From: Mytilus galloprovincialis
Taxonomy: Eukaryota; Mollusca; Bivalvia; Mytilida; Mytilidae
Length of the DNA stretch: 64,000 bases
Assembly: GCF_965363235.1 (NCBI RefSeq)
Contig: NC_134840.1
Span: forward strand, 59,948,793-60,012,792
Direction: 5' to 3'
The first letter of the stretch is position 1, and every line of letters starts with the position of its first letter. Below, piece by piece: positions 1 through 9,348 of this stretch. The position numbers and the translations under genes were made by a program. Below the pieces are notes generated by a model. The model saw only the letters and a program-made list of their open reading frames with translations, did no database searches and was not told the origin of the DNA.

Positions 1-396
1 GCTAATACCGACCTTCGCCGCGATATAGCCTTTGTTCACTAATGCGGCGTAAATCAAATAACATCCAATCAATAACTGACTATTGTTTGTTCATTCTTTA
101 CAGTTTGATTTGGTAACACTTCAAATAGCGCAAACTTGTATAGATCGGTTCACTTAAATTTTTGGATTCGAACGTCACTAATGAGTCTTATGTAGACAAA
201 ACGCGCGTCTGGTGTAAATGCAAAATTTAATAATGGTATCTATGATGAGTTTATTTATCTATTCATTTTGATGATTTGTTCTTTATAGTAAGTAACAGTT
301 AATCTACAAAAAAATAGCAAGATTACCCTGGGCAAGTTACTCTCGCTAATTCCCAGCTATTTTAATGTAAGCATATATATTAGTTACCAGACCAAG
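1..396. other. AT-rich flank without a gene
   Basis: No coding exon is visible. The stretch contains one decayed hammerhead-like motif (listed separately) and otherwise unassigned, probably repeat-derived DNA up to the start of a large inverted repeat. Confidence 0.5.
172..215 (+). ncRNA. decayed hammerhead ribozyme motif
   Basis: The layout of a type I hammerhead is present: six-pair stem I (172-177 with 210-215), stem II GUCU/AGAC, and self-complementary stem III ACGCGCGU followed by C. Two core positions are changed: CUGAUGA reads CUAAUGA, and GAAA reads AAAA, so the catalytic G12 is lost. It should be inactive. The flanking bases resemble the other hammerhead repeats in this window. Confidence 0.75.
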
Positions 397-1506
397 TATT
401 AACAAGGCAGACTATGTCCGTATACTGTGTGGTTTTAAGTCCTTTACAAGTTAAACTTTGAAAACAACTTCGTAAGTTAAACTTTATTACGATTTTTGTC
501 CATTTGTCGATTTCTAAATTACAATTATTAAACTTTCTGTGTATGTTTTTCCGTTATCCATTTTCTTTATTTACGAAATCAGGTTAATAAAATGTCTATT
601 TATTGGATTTGAACACGGTTCAATTATTCAAGTATTATCCTTCAATGTAGTAGATATACTGATTTGCGAAAAAAAAAATATAAAAAAAATATTACTGGTC
701 TAGGCCATCAACTTTTAAATTAATAGAATTATTGTCAGGTGAAAACACAAAACAGCTTTGTAACTTGGGAAAATTTATCCATTTCTCTTTTAAATTAAGA
801 AACAGTTTATTGTAATAAGATTTAAAATCTAAATTTTAAATCAGTTATCGGTAGTGCTCATACCACTGTCCGTCGTTATACTACTTCGTCAAGTAATAGT
901 ACTTGGTTTCTAGTTGGATTATCGATCTTTACAAGTGATTGATTTACCCATAATCCTCCTTTTGACGTCGATATTTAGGAAAAGCAGACGCATTTTTAGC
1001 CATAGATTTATCTTCTAAAAGATCGACACCTATCTGACACATAAGTTGTTAAAAACCTTAATTTTTTCAAAACTGTTTCAAATAATATTTATCATAAACT
1101 GTTTCTTAATTTAAAAGAGAAATGGATAAATTTTCCCAAGTTACAAAGCTGTTTGTGTTTTCACCTGACAATAATTCTATTAATTTAAAAGTTGATGGCC
1201 TAGACCAGTAATATTTTTTTTATATTTTTTTTTTCGCAAATCAGTATATCTACTACATTGAAGGATAATACTTGAATAATTGAACCGTGTTCAAATCCAA
1301 TAAATAGACATTTTATTAACCTGATTTCGTAAATAAAGAAAATGGATAACGGAAAAACATACACAGAAAGTTTAATAATTGTAATTTAGAAATCGACAAA
1401 TGGACAAAAATCGTAATAAAGTTTAACTTACGAAGTTGTTTTCAAAGTTTAACTTGTAAAGGACTTAAAACCACACAGTATACGGACATAGTCTGCCTTG
1501 TTAATA
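397..1506. repeat. large inverted repeat (fold-back), 414-bp arms
   Basis: Bases 397-810 and 1094-1506 are reverse complements, differing by about a 1-bp indel and few or no substitutions. The loop 811-1093 is single copy inside the structure, but most of it recurs at 1930-2136. The near identity of the arms suggests a recent inverted duplication or recent homogenisation. No coding sequence is seen. Confidence 0.92.
814..1019 (+). repeat. direct repeat, copy 1 (copy 2 at about 1930-2136)
   Basis: The loop sequence of the 397-1506 inverted repeat, from 'aataagatttaaaatc' to 'atcttctaaaa', recurs almost unchanged in direct orientation at about 1930-2136. The loop was therefore copied, or existed nearby, independently of the arms. 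Confidence 0.88.
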
Positions 1507-1586
1507 GGTTCTGTGAAAATTTTAACTGTAGGCTAAAATTGTCGCAGTACCGCCAATTTGGCAGATTTCGCTGCGCTTAGATAACA

Positions 1587-1932
1587 TATTTGCAGTTTAC
1601 AGACTTATTGTAATCGTATGATAGCATTACCCTCTGATTTCCAGGGTTAATAGCTTATCTTGAACTTCCCCTTTTCATATATGGTCTGCCACCTCAAACA
1701 TATTCGGCGATCATCATATAACATTTTCAAAGACACATATGCATTTTTATCAGTTAATTTTAGTTCATAGATCTACATGTATCACAAATTGCATTTCATA
1801 TAATAGTACATATATCATATCACAAATTGCATTTCATATAATAGTACATATATCATATCTGTTAATAAATGCTGTGGCCATTTCCTGCCAATAACAATCT
1901 TGTTATTTTTTATGATGAGCATCTAAGATAAT
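1587..1932 (+). repeat. direct repeat, copy 1 (copy 2 at about 3307-3656)
   Basis: About 345 bp from 'aacatatttgcagtttac' to 'gagcatctaagataata' recur almost identically at 3307-3656. Each copy contains an internal tandem pair of a ~37-bp unit starting 'atcacaaattgcatttc'. The two copies bracket the 350-bp hammerhead array, so the array lies within a local duplication. Confidence 0.88.
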
Positions 1933-2492
1933 AAGATTTAAAATCTAAATTTTAAATCAGTTATCGGTAGTGCTCATACCACTGTCCGTCGTTATACTAC
2001 TTCGTCAAGTAATAGTACTTGGTTTCTAGTTGGATTATCGATCTTTACAAGTGATTGATTTACCCATAATCCTCCTTTTGACGTCGATATTTAGGAAAAG
2101 CAGACGCATTTTTAGCCATAGATTTATCTTCTAAAACCCGCCCACCCTCCCTTAAATTAGTAGAATGCAATTCCTACGGAAGATACTGCTGTTTTGTTTT
2201 GTTTGTTTATTTCAGAATTGTATTGTCTACATCGATTAAACCATCACTGAATGTGGAAAGATGTACAAAAGTTTTAATGACGAGACGGTCATTCAAGAAA
2301 AAAGACGAATCCTGGGCGAGGAGTGGACTTACATGCATATAGAAATTGAATGGATAACTTGGAAAGAAATCTACATTCAAACATGTAAACTTTGCGTTGG
2401 TAGCGATAACTTCTGATATCCAGGGTTAGTCGCTTGATTTATTGCAGATTTCGCTGCGCTTAGATAATAAAATTAACGGTACTAATTTTCTT

Positions 2493-2536
2493 GCACCATA
2501 TGCGCATTTCGACAATACATGTCTCTTCAGTGATGC
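2493..2536 (-). ncRNA. hammerhead ribozyme, unit 1
   Basis: Read on the minus strand: stem I GCAUCA/UGGUGC (one U-G pair), core CUGAAGA, stem II GACA/UGUC with a 5-nt loop, core GAAA, and stem III as the self-complementary AUGCGCAU. The nucleotide at the cleavage position is A (complement of base 2499). All conserved core bases of the family are present; position 7 is A, which is permitted. Stem III has no real loop when folded alone, so activity may be stronger in a dimer or in a tandem transcript. Confidence 0.82.
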
Positions 2537-2842
2537 TCGTGGCCAAAATATTTGAAATCCAAAGCTTATATAAAAGATGAAGAGCTATAATCCAAAAGGT
2601 CCAAAAAGTATAGCCAAATCCGTGAAAGGAATCAGAGCTTTGCATGAGGGAGATACATTCCTTAATTTAAATTAATTTCTAATATTTTGTAACAGCAAAT
2701 TTTAATAACACAAAAAATCCGTATTTTCATGCCAGTACCGAAGTACTGGCTACTGGGCTGGTGATACCCTCGGGGACTAATAGTCCACCAGCAGAGGCAT
2801 CGACTTAGTGGTAGTAATAAAATTAACGGTACTAATTTTCTT

Positions 2843-2886
2843 GCACCATATGCGCATTTCGACAATACATGTCTCTTCAGTGATGC
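2843..2886 (-). ncRNA. hammerhead ribozyme, unit 2
   Basis: Same 44 nt as the copy 350 bp upstream, with intact core and stems. Two successive cleavages would release a 350-nt monomer. Confidence 0.82.
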
Positions 2887-3192
2887 TCGTGGCCAAAATA
2901 TTTGAAATCCAAAGCTTATATAAAAGATGAAGAGCTATAATCCAAAAGGTCCAAAAAGTATAGCCAAATCCGTGAAAGGAATCAGAGCTTTGCATGAGGG
3001 AGATACATTCCTTAATTTAAATTAATTTCTAATATTTTGTAACAGCAAATTTTAATAACACAAAAAATCCGTATTTTCATGCCAGTACCGAAGTACTGGC
3101 TACTGGGCTGGTGATACCCTCGGGGACTAATAGTCCACCAGCAGAGGCATCGACCCAGTGGTAGTAATAAAATTAACGGTACTAATTTTCTT

Positions 3193-3236
3193 GCACCATA
3201 TGCGCATTTCGACAATACATGTCTCTTCAGTGATGC
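3193..3236 (-). ncRNA. hammerhead ribozyme, unit 3 (partial unit)
   Basis: Third copy, 350 bp from the second, identical in all core and stem positions. The unit carrying it is truncated near 3303, where the 1587-type direct repeat resumes. Confidence 0.82.
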
Positions 3237-3306
3237 TCGTGGCCAAAATATTTGAAATCCAAAGCTTATATAAAAGATGAAGAGCTATAATCCAAAAGGT
3301 CTTTTT

Positions 3307-3656
3307 AACATATTTGCAGTTTACAGACTTATTGTAATCGTATGATAGCATTACCCTCTGATTTCCAGGGTTAATAGCTTATCTTGAACTTCCCCTTTTC
3401 ATATATGGTCTGCCACCTCAAACATATTCGGCGATCATCATATAACATTTTCAAAGACACATATGCATTTTTATCAGTTAATTTTAGTTCATAGATCTAC
3501 ATGTATCACAAATTGCATTTCATATAATAGTACATATATCATATCACAAATTGCATTTCATATAATAGTACATATATCATATCTGTTAATAAATGCTGTG
3601 GCCATTTCCTGCCAATAACAATCTTGTTATTTTTATGATGAGCATCTAAGATAATA
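3307..3656 (+). repeat. direct repeat, copy 2 (of 1587-1932)
   Basis: Near-identical second copy, including the internal ~37-bp tandem pair. It is followed by a short hairpin (gagcc-gtaa-ggctc, near 3770) and AATAAA-like bases that resemble the 3' end of a transcribed repeat. Confidence 0.85.
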
Positions 3657-3808
3657 AAAGATATTTTGTATTGATGAAACTTCTGACGTCACCTATTGTT
3701 TATTATGCATATTGTTTATATTGTTTGTAATATGCCATATGTATACCCTGTACATGTACTTGATTATACTGATGAGCCGTAAGGCTCAAAGTTAATAAAC
3801 AATTTAGA

Positions 3809-3905
3809 ATATATACCACGCTATTAACGAGTTAACATATTTAAACGACGAATCCGCAGGATGAGTTTGTTTAAATATGTTAATGAGTAGGGCGTGGTGT
3901 ATATG
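3809..3905. repeat. short fold-back palindrome
   Basis: The arms 'atataccacgc' plus 'aacatatttaaac' and their complements at 3868-3905 give an imperfect ~97-bp hairpin around 'gacgaatccgcaggatgag'. It looks like a small non-autonomous DNA element or its footprint; no target duplication was identified. Confidence 0.7.
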
Positions 3906-6268
3906 TTTTGTAACATCATTCAAAAGTAGCCTGGTGATTGTTTATCTAATTAAAATGCAGTGGGAGTGTCGTTTTAGCCTGCTGCTTAGCTTGCGCACGA
4001 GAAAATCGATCCAGTTGGGAAAACGGCACATCAGACATAACAAAAAGTTATTTTTCTGAATTGAGCGACAAGGCACCTACCATTTGATTTTTTTGGGGCC
4101 TGGGAATTTTAAGAACAAAACATTCTGGCTCTTTTTTGTCATAAAAAATACAATATGTATTGCAACAAAATTTTATTGCATTCATTAAATATATTGGCAA
4201 AAATTAATCTGGTTCAGGTATTAACAGCAAGTCCTCCCTCCTCTGAAAATTAAATGGTTTGTTCCTAAAACTAAAAGCATGAACCAGATACCTTCTCTGT
4301 TTTTCATGAGTCGTAAGAGGTGTGTCTAAAAGTTTTGTTAAAATTGATGAAGTCAGTGACGGAATTCCCAGTAAGTAGAAATCCTATTTGTAAAACAAAC
4401 GAAATCCTTGTCCTCGTGCATTCACTAAACTGTCAATCAGGCGTAACAAAGAGGCGTTTTAAATCATGGTTTAACATAAAAAAAATATCAGATTAAACCA
4501 TAGTCCAAGCTCCGCCAGTTGAAGTTTCATGAACAAAGTACGTCATAATTCTTTTTAATGGAATAACATATCAATCTTTATATTAAACCATGGTTTTTCA
4601 AAACCAAACTATTAAGCAGATTATCACGTAAAAACTTCAACAAAAAAAAAATGCCGTATTATGTATAAATAAAATATATGCATTTATTTCAACAATACAT
4701 ATCTATAGTATTTATTATACTTCAGTCATCATTTTCTATATAAAATAAGTACACAATAGTTTTAATATTTTTTTCAAATTGCAAGCGTTGAACTATTGAA
4801 CCGATCAATAGCTTCCAACTAATTGGACCTCGGTGAAACTATTTGACTGCAACCGCCGTCATATTTCAGGGAATTTCAAATTCAAATACGGGATCGGCCA
4901 ATTTTGAGAATGCCGCGGGAGTAACAGCGTCGCGTTTTACCTCTTGTATCTAGGGTTGATGTCAGTGCAGAACGTAGCCATACCATTCAGAATATATATG
5001 AAATAAACATGAAAAGATATGATTGCGTTTCTGCTCTTTATATTAAGATACAGTTGGAAAGCAAGTCCTTGGAAACGTCCGTTGTCATCTAGCTCTATCA
5101 GCAACAATAACAAGGGGAATTAATTAGGTGGCGCTACAGTCGTACTTAACGTCAAAAAGACCGCCAAATCAATCAAATTAATGATAGCCTATGGATGGAC
5201 GAAAGCACAAAAAACAGCAATAGAAAATGCATTGCAAAGATTTCTGGAGGAAAAAAACATATGAGAAAAGTAGATGAAGGTCAGTTAATTATATTTATAT
5301 TAGTTAAAAACCTGTCTTATTTAATTATCTCTTTGCTAGGTAAGCTACATTAAATAACAAGAGCAAAAGCTAGCTTATTTATCAAGTCAAACAAGAAGAG
5401 ATGTGTTTTAAGAAAATTGAATTTATTCAAATGGCAGATTCTTGTCATTTTTAATCATCATTGAACATTAAGTAAAATGCACAAGATTTGTCCCAACAAC
5501 TTTTATTTCATTTCTGAGATAAAATTCCAATTTTTCAGGTCAAACTACAATACTTTGTTTATAAATTTGTAAAGCAGCTGAAGCTCCATTTTTCTCTCAA
5601 AATGTTTACTGTCAACCTAAATAAAATACACTGAGAAATTAGGCAAGTGCTAATAGCTGTGCTAGCTATCCTTACAATTGAATTTGTTGATAATAATGAT
5701 TTTAAAATTTAAAGTTATGTCACTTTCACTTACAGTATTATTTTTGATAGAAATTTCTGTCAAAATTTTTGGTATAAGACTTATCCATTTTCTGTAATAT
5801 TAGGATATTTTCTAGGCAGTACTGTAATGTTTAACTAAGAAACAAAGGCTTGAGTTGAAAGGCTTTTTCACTTTGAAGAAACTTATTGTCTGACTCTTGG
5901 TCCCGCTTTATAGAATACAAAATAAGAATGATCAGTATTATTTATTATTTTCATTTTCAGACTAAGATTATTCAAATTGTATAACATATGTTTTATTGCA
6001 TTAAACATTATTGGAAGTGTTTTAAAAGAAATTATTACATTGGTTGCAATAAATTACATTGATTTCCCAGTTAAATAAAAACCGATAATTTCACATGTGA
6101 AATAAACGTGGTTATTTCACTCTCTGACGTCATACAACAATAGGCGTTGTCAAGACGTCGATAACGTCGGATCAAAACAAATTGTAAATGCGTAGGAAAA
6201 ACATATAGTCCCTTACATTTTCTACATTAATTTCATAAAAAAGCCATTTGAAATGTAATAAAAAGTAT
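3906..6268. other. intergenic DNA, nothing recognised
   Basis: About 2.4 kb without a supportable exon, RNA gene or repeat of another family in this window. Short open frames here lack splice context and protein similarity that I can recognise. Confidence 0.5.
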
Positions 6269-6417
6269 AACTAATCGCCGTATTTGAATATCAAAAATAA
6301 GACAACTTGTGACCGAACGCCGCTATGGATTAAACTCGTGCTGCGCACTCGTTTAATCCATACGTCGTTCGGTCACGCGTTGTCTTATTTTTTGATATTC
6401 AAATACGGCGATTAGTT
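6269..6417. repeat. 149-bp fold-back palindrome
   Basis: Arms of about 66 bp, starting 'aactaatcgccgtatttg' and ending with its complement, enclose a ~15-nt centre 'tcgtgctgcgcactc'. Pairing is nearly perfect. Typical of a fold-back MITE; no coding content. Confidence 0.85.
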
Positions 6418-7229
6418 TTACTATAATTCTACAAGAAGTGATTCCATATATAAGCCTTTATAAACATTGCAAAGTAAATTTTATCTGCCAGAGCTAATTT
6501 ATATCAAAAAGCTAAAAAAAAATGTAATTATGTTTAAATTTCTTAAATTTTACTCATATTTTGTCTTTTAAATTTTACATTTAATCCATCTCTGAAAAGC
6601 AGGGAAGTATTTCTTCTTTATAATGTAATAACAATGTTGTAAATCGAATTTCATTTATTTTCTACGTTTTTTTGGTAAAGTAAACTGCTTTTTATTCATT
6701 TTGCTGGATTTTTATCTTTGACTTGTGATATCAAGGGGAGACAACTCCTTGCACAAATCGGCAAAAAATCGCCGCTTTGTGTCGAAATAACTTGACGTTT
6801 GCTTATTAAAAATTCAATTGGCTAGATACTCATATCGAGTGTTTGTCTTAACGAGATGCTTCATTAAATTTAAATTCAGCCCATCATTTTAAGTTATATT
6901 TTGATTTTTCGATCAGGAGACTTAACAATTTTCACACAAACTTCAATTTTGAACATAAAATAAAGAATAAAGGACTTTGATTTGATGTGTTTTGACGAGT
7001 TATGACTATGTATATTTAAGATTATTTGGATCAATAAGTTTTAATTATGACAGTGGTATGTAGTGAGTAAATATGAGGTTTGACTCATCCGTAGTTTTAC
7101 TGAATTTTCATGGTCACGTGATTCTATTGTTGCTGATAGACTTGGGGTCAAGCCGTGACCTGCTTTTCAACTGATAGTTGATTTAGTCCCGACATTTATT
7201 GGCTGATGTCTCTTATGGTATAATAAAAC

Positions 7230-7369
7230 ACTTACTGACTGGATATTCGTGGAATAGTAAGTTTATTGTCCCCTTGGATACAAATATTGCCCTCGGCTAC
7301 GCCTCAGGGCAATAGTTGCACCCCGGGGACAATAGACTTACTATTCCACTCATACCCAGTCAATAAGTA
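7230..7369. repeat. 140-bp fold-back palindrome
   Basis: Outer arms 'acttactgactgg' and complement, then 'ggaatagtaagt' and complement. An inner hairpin surrounds 'attgccctcggctacgcctcagggcaat'-type sequence. Pairing is imperfect, suggesting an older element than the one at 6269. Confidence 0.75.
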
Positions 7370-7513
7370 TACAATATTATTTCGTTTGGGCTTGTATCAC
7401 ATTTTCTCTCTGGTTTATATGATCCGTTCACCCTTTGACTCTTCAAATTTAAGAGTCTATCTAAAAATGAGGGTACTTTTTATATGGCCTTCCAAATACC
7501 GTTTCGATTCCTC

Positions 7514-7557
7514 ACATCACTGAAGAGACATTTATTGTCGAAATCCGGATCTGGTGT
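7514..7557 (+). ncRNA. hammerhead ribozyme (family 2), intact core
   Basis: Stem I ACAUCA (7514-7519) pairs with UGGUGU (7552-7557). CUGAAGA lies at 7520-7526, stem II GACA/UGUC at 7527-7539, GAAA at 7540-7543, and self-complementary AUCCGGAU at 7543-7550. C7551 is the cleavage nucleotide (AUC site). Every core base required by the family is present. Stem III differs from that of the 2493 copies but is still palindromic. Confidence 0.83.
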
Positions 7558-7616
7558 ACAAAAAAATATTGACACCGTATTTTTTGTGGCATAACATCGT
7601 GGCCACAAGTTAAAAA

Positions 7617-7925
7617 ATGTTTTTGTTTAGTATTAAATTTATATTAAGATCCATATTGTTAAATCTTGTGATCAATTTTATTTGGCAATCGACAATGGCA
7701 GTCAGCAGGGTTAAAGAACATCAGTTGTTCGACCTGTTAGTCAAATGCATTTTGTTTAAATATACTTTTTCACTTTTTTGGTGTTTTGGAAAATGTTGTT
7801 TGTGCTGTTTTTAGACCCTTCTACAACGAAATTTGTTTTACATGCACACGTATAAAAATTGCGGTTTTTATCCAACGCAATCATAGGTTTGAACGTAGTT
7901 TTCAATTTAGACTTGTTTATATATA
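7617..7925 (+). repeat. dispersed repeat X, copy 1 (copy 2 at 11150-11452)
   Basis: About 300 bp beginning 'tttttgtttagtattaaa' recurs with roughly 90% identity by eye at 11150-11452. Both copies lie downstream of a family-2 hammerhead, so X is probably part of the same composite element. Overlapping short frames here do not resemble a known protein. Confidence 0.78.
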
Positions 7926-8337
7926 TTATTCATTCAAATGGGAATGCGGAGGGTTACCATTATTCAAATTCACACACTTTCAGAGACCAAAAACCTATAC
8001 CCCAATCTATCTTTATTTATCCGAGGTGTTACGTTACCAGAGGAACCAACCATACCAAAGTGCATACGGATTCTTATAGCATTTTACCAAGTCTTGGCAG
8101 CTCGGTTTTCGTTACAGTATAATATTTCGTCATTTTGCTTTGACTTCTATCAAGGGGAATGGCTTAATTTTGGTTTGCAACTATGGAATGATTAGTTAAA
8201 GCGAATATGCATTTTTTGCACCAGCCGTGCATTCATTTCCTTCTTGCCGAAAATTTGGAATTTTACAACACTCAATTTACGAGGAACATTTCTGTCAACG
8301 TTTTTTTTTTGCCCCTTTCAAAGGGAATGAGTATTTC

Positions 8338-8415
8338 TATTGGCCTTGTTATTGGTCCTGACACGAAGGTAAAGGCCAAAACAGATGGCCGAGGACTAAT
8401 AACAAGACCATAGAG
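8338..8415. repeat. hairpin with ~23-bp arms
   Basis: 'ctattggccttgttattgg' near 8338 pairs with the complement of 'ctaataacaagaccatag' at 8395-8414, with about 30 nt between. Function unknown. Confidence 0.6.
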
Positions 8416-9134
8416 TAAAACACGTACTGATATCGTTATTTATTCACTATGTACAGTGTTACCATATTTTATATATTATTTCACAAGAGATAAACATGTT
8501 TTAGCTTGAAGGGGACCTATCAAAATCTGAGTTTCTATCTATTATGAGCTGGTGCTGTTTCCAGATGTCTTCTACATGTTCTCATCTGATGATTTTTTTC
8601 CTACCCTTTCCAGTCACTATAAAGTGTTACAATTCATATTAAGATGCAACACATAAATAGTTACTGGAAAGGTACTGCCGTTGCATGTGTTATGCCGAAA
8701 CATATTGTTAATTTTTTTTTAATGTAGAATATGATTGAAAATTATACAATTATCCAGCCCAAGTTAACTGACCAAAGACTTGAACAATTAAAGGGCACCC
8801 TTTGACAATGCATATGCCTTGTTCGGGTTGAAAAATAAATGACAGTTTACAAAACATGAGAGGCGAAAGTAAACAGTAAATCAATTTTACATGAGGTCGA
8901 AGAAATGAACTTTGTTATAATCTACTCGCTGCCTAAACCTAAAATAATTCCAGTCTGCTTACAAAATGTCTTTTATTAATAAATGAATGTGACCGTCTTG
9001 AGCCTGAAATATCTGCCACACTGAACGTGTCGGCTTGTGCATGGTGTGTAAATGAAAACTGAGTCTTCCAAACGACTGTTGCTATAAGTTTGTGTTTATC
9101 ATGACTTAATTTTTCTCTTATTCTTGTAGCTGTA

Positions 9135-9348
9135 ATGAATTCCAAATACAACGTAGAGAAAAACAAAGATTTAGACCAAGGATGGGCGTGGGTGATTATG
9201 GTAGCAGCATGTGTTGCTGGTATCATAAACGGATTACTTATCTACGGGGCTGGTGTTGTCCATGTGGCTCTACTCCAGAGGTTTGAAGAAGATAATGCAT
9301 ACACAGCTCTCATTGGTTCTATATTTACAAGTCTCCTCTCTCTCATAG
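9135..9348 (+). CDS. gene A coding exon 1 (residues 1-72)
   Basis: Starts MNSKYNVEKNKDLDQ and encodes TM1 and the start of TM2. It ends ATA G before GTACTT, a phase-1 donor. It is very close in DNA sequence to exon 1 of pseudogene C (35661-35859), less so to gene B. Confidence 0.92.

Larger units (their letters stand above)
2466..3303 (-). repeat. tandem array of 350-bp retrozyme-like units
   Basis: Exactly 350-bp units repeat head to tail: 2466-2815, 2816-3165 and a partial third at 3166-3303. Units 1 and 2 are nearly identical. On the minus strand each unit carries one hammerhead motif, so the array spaces three ribozymes 350 nt apart. Retrozymes are described in plants and in animals including bivalves as short non-coding retroelements that occur as tandem copies with a hammerhead per unit and give rise to small circular RNAs. 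Open frames of 60-75 aa that run through the units are by-products of the repetition and show no protein family. Membership of the retrozyme class is inference from the architecture. Confidence 0.85.

Noticed and set aside
2460..3351. Several 60-75-codon open frames on the minus strand with repeated protein sequence
   Set aside because: They repeat with the 350-bp unit, overlap in different frames, run across the ribozyme and show no known domain; by-products of the tandem array.
3766..3795. CTGATGAG followed by a hairpin, suggesting another hammerhead
   Set aside because: The GAAA core after stem II is missing (sequence is ctcaaag) and no stem III or stem I partner follows. It looks like the 3' hairpin of another repeat.
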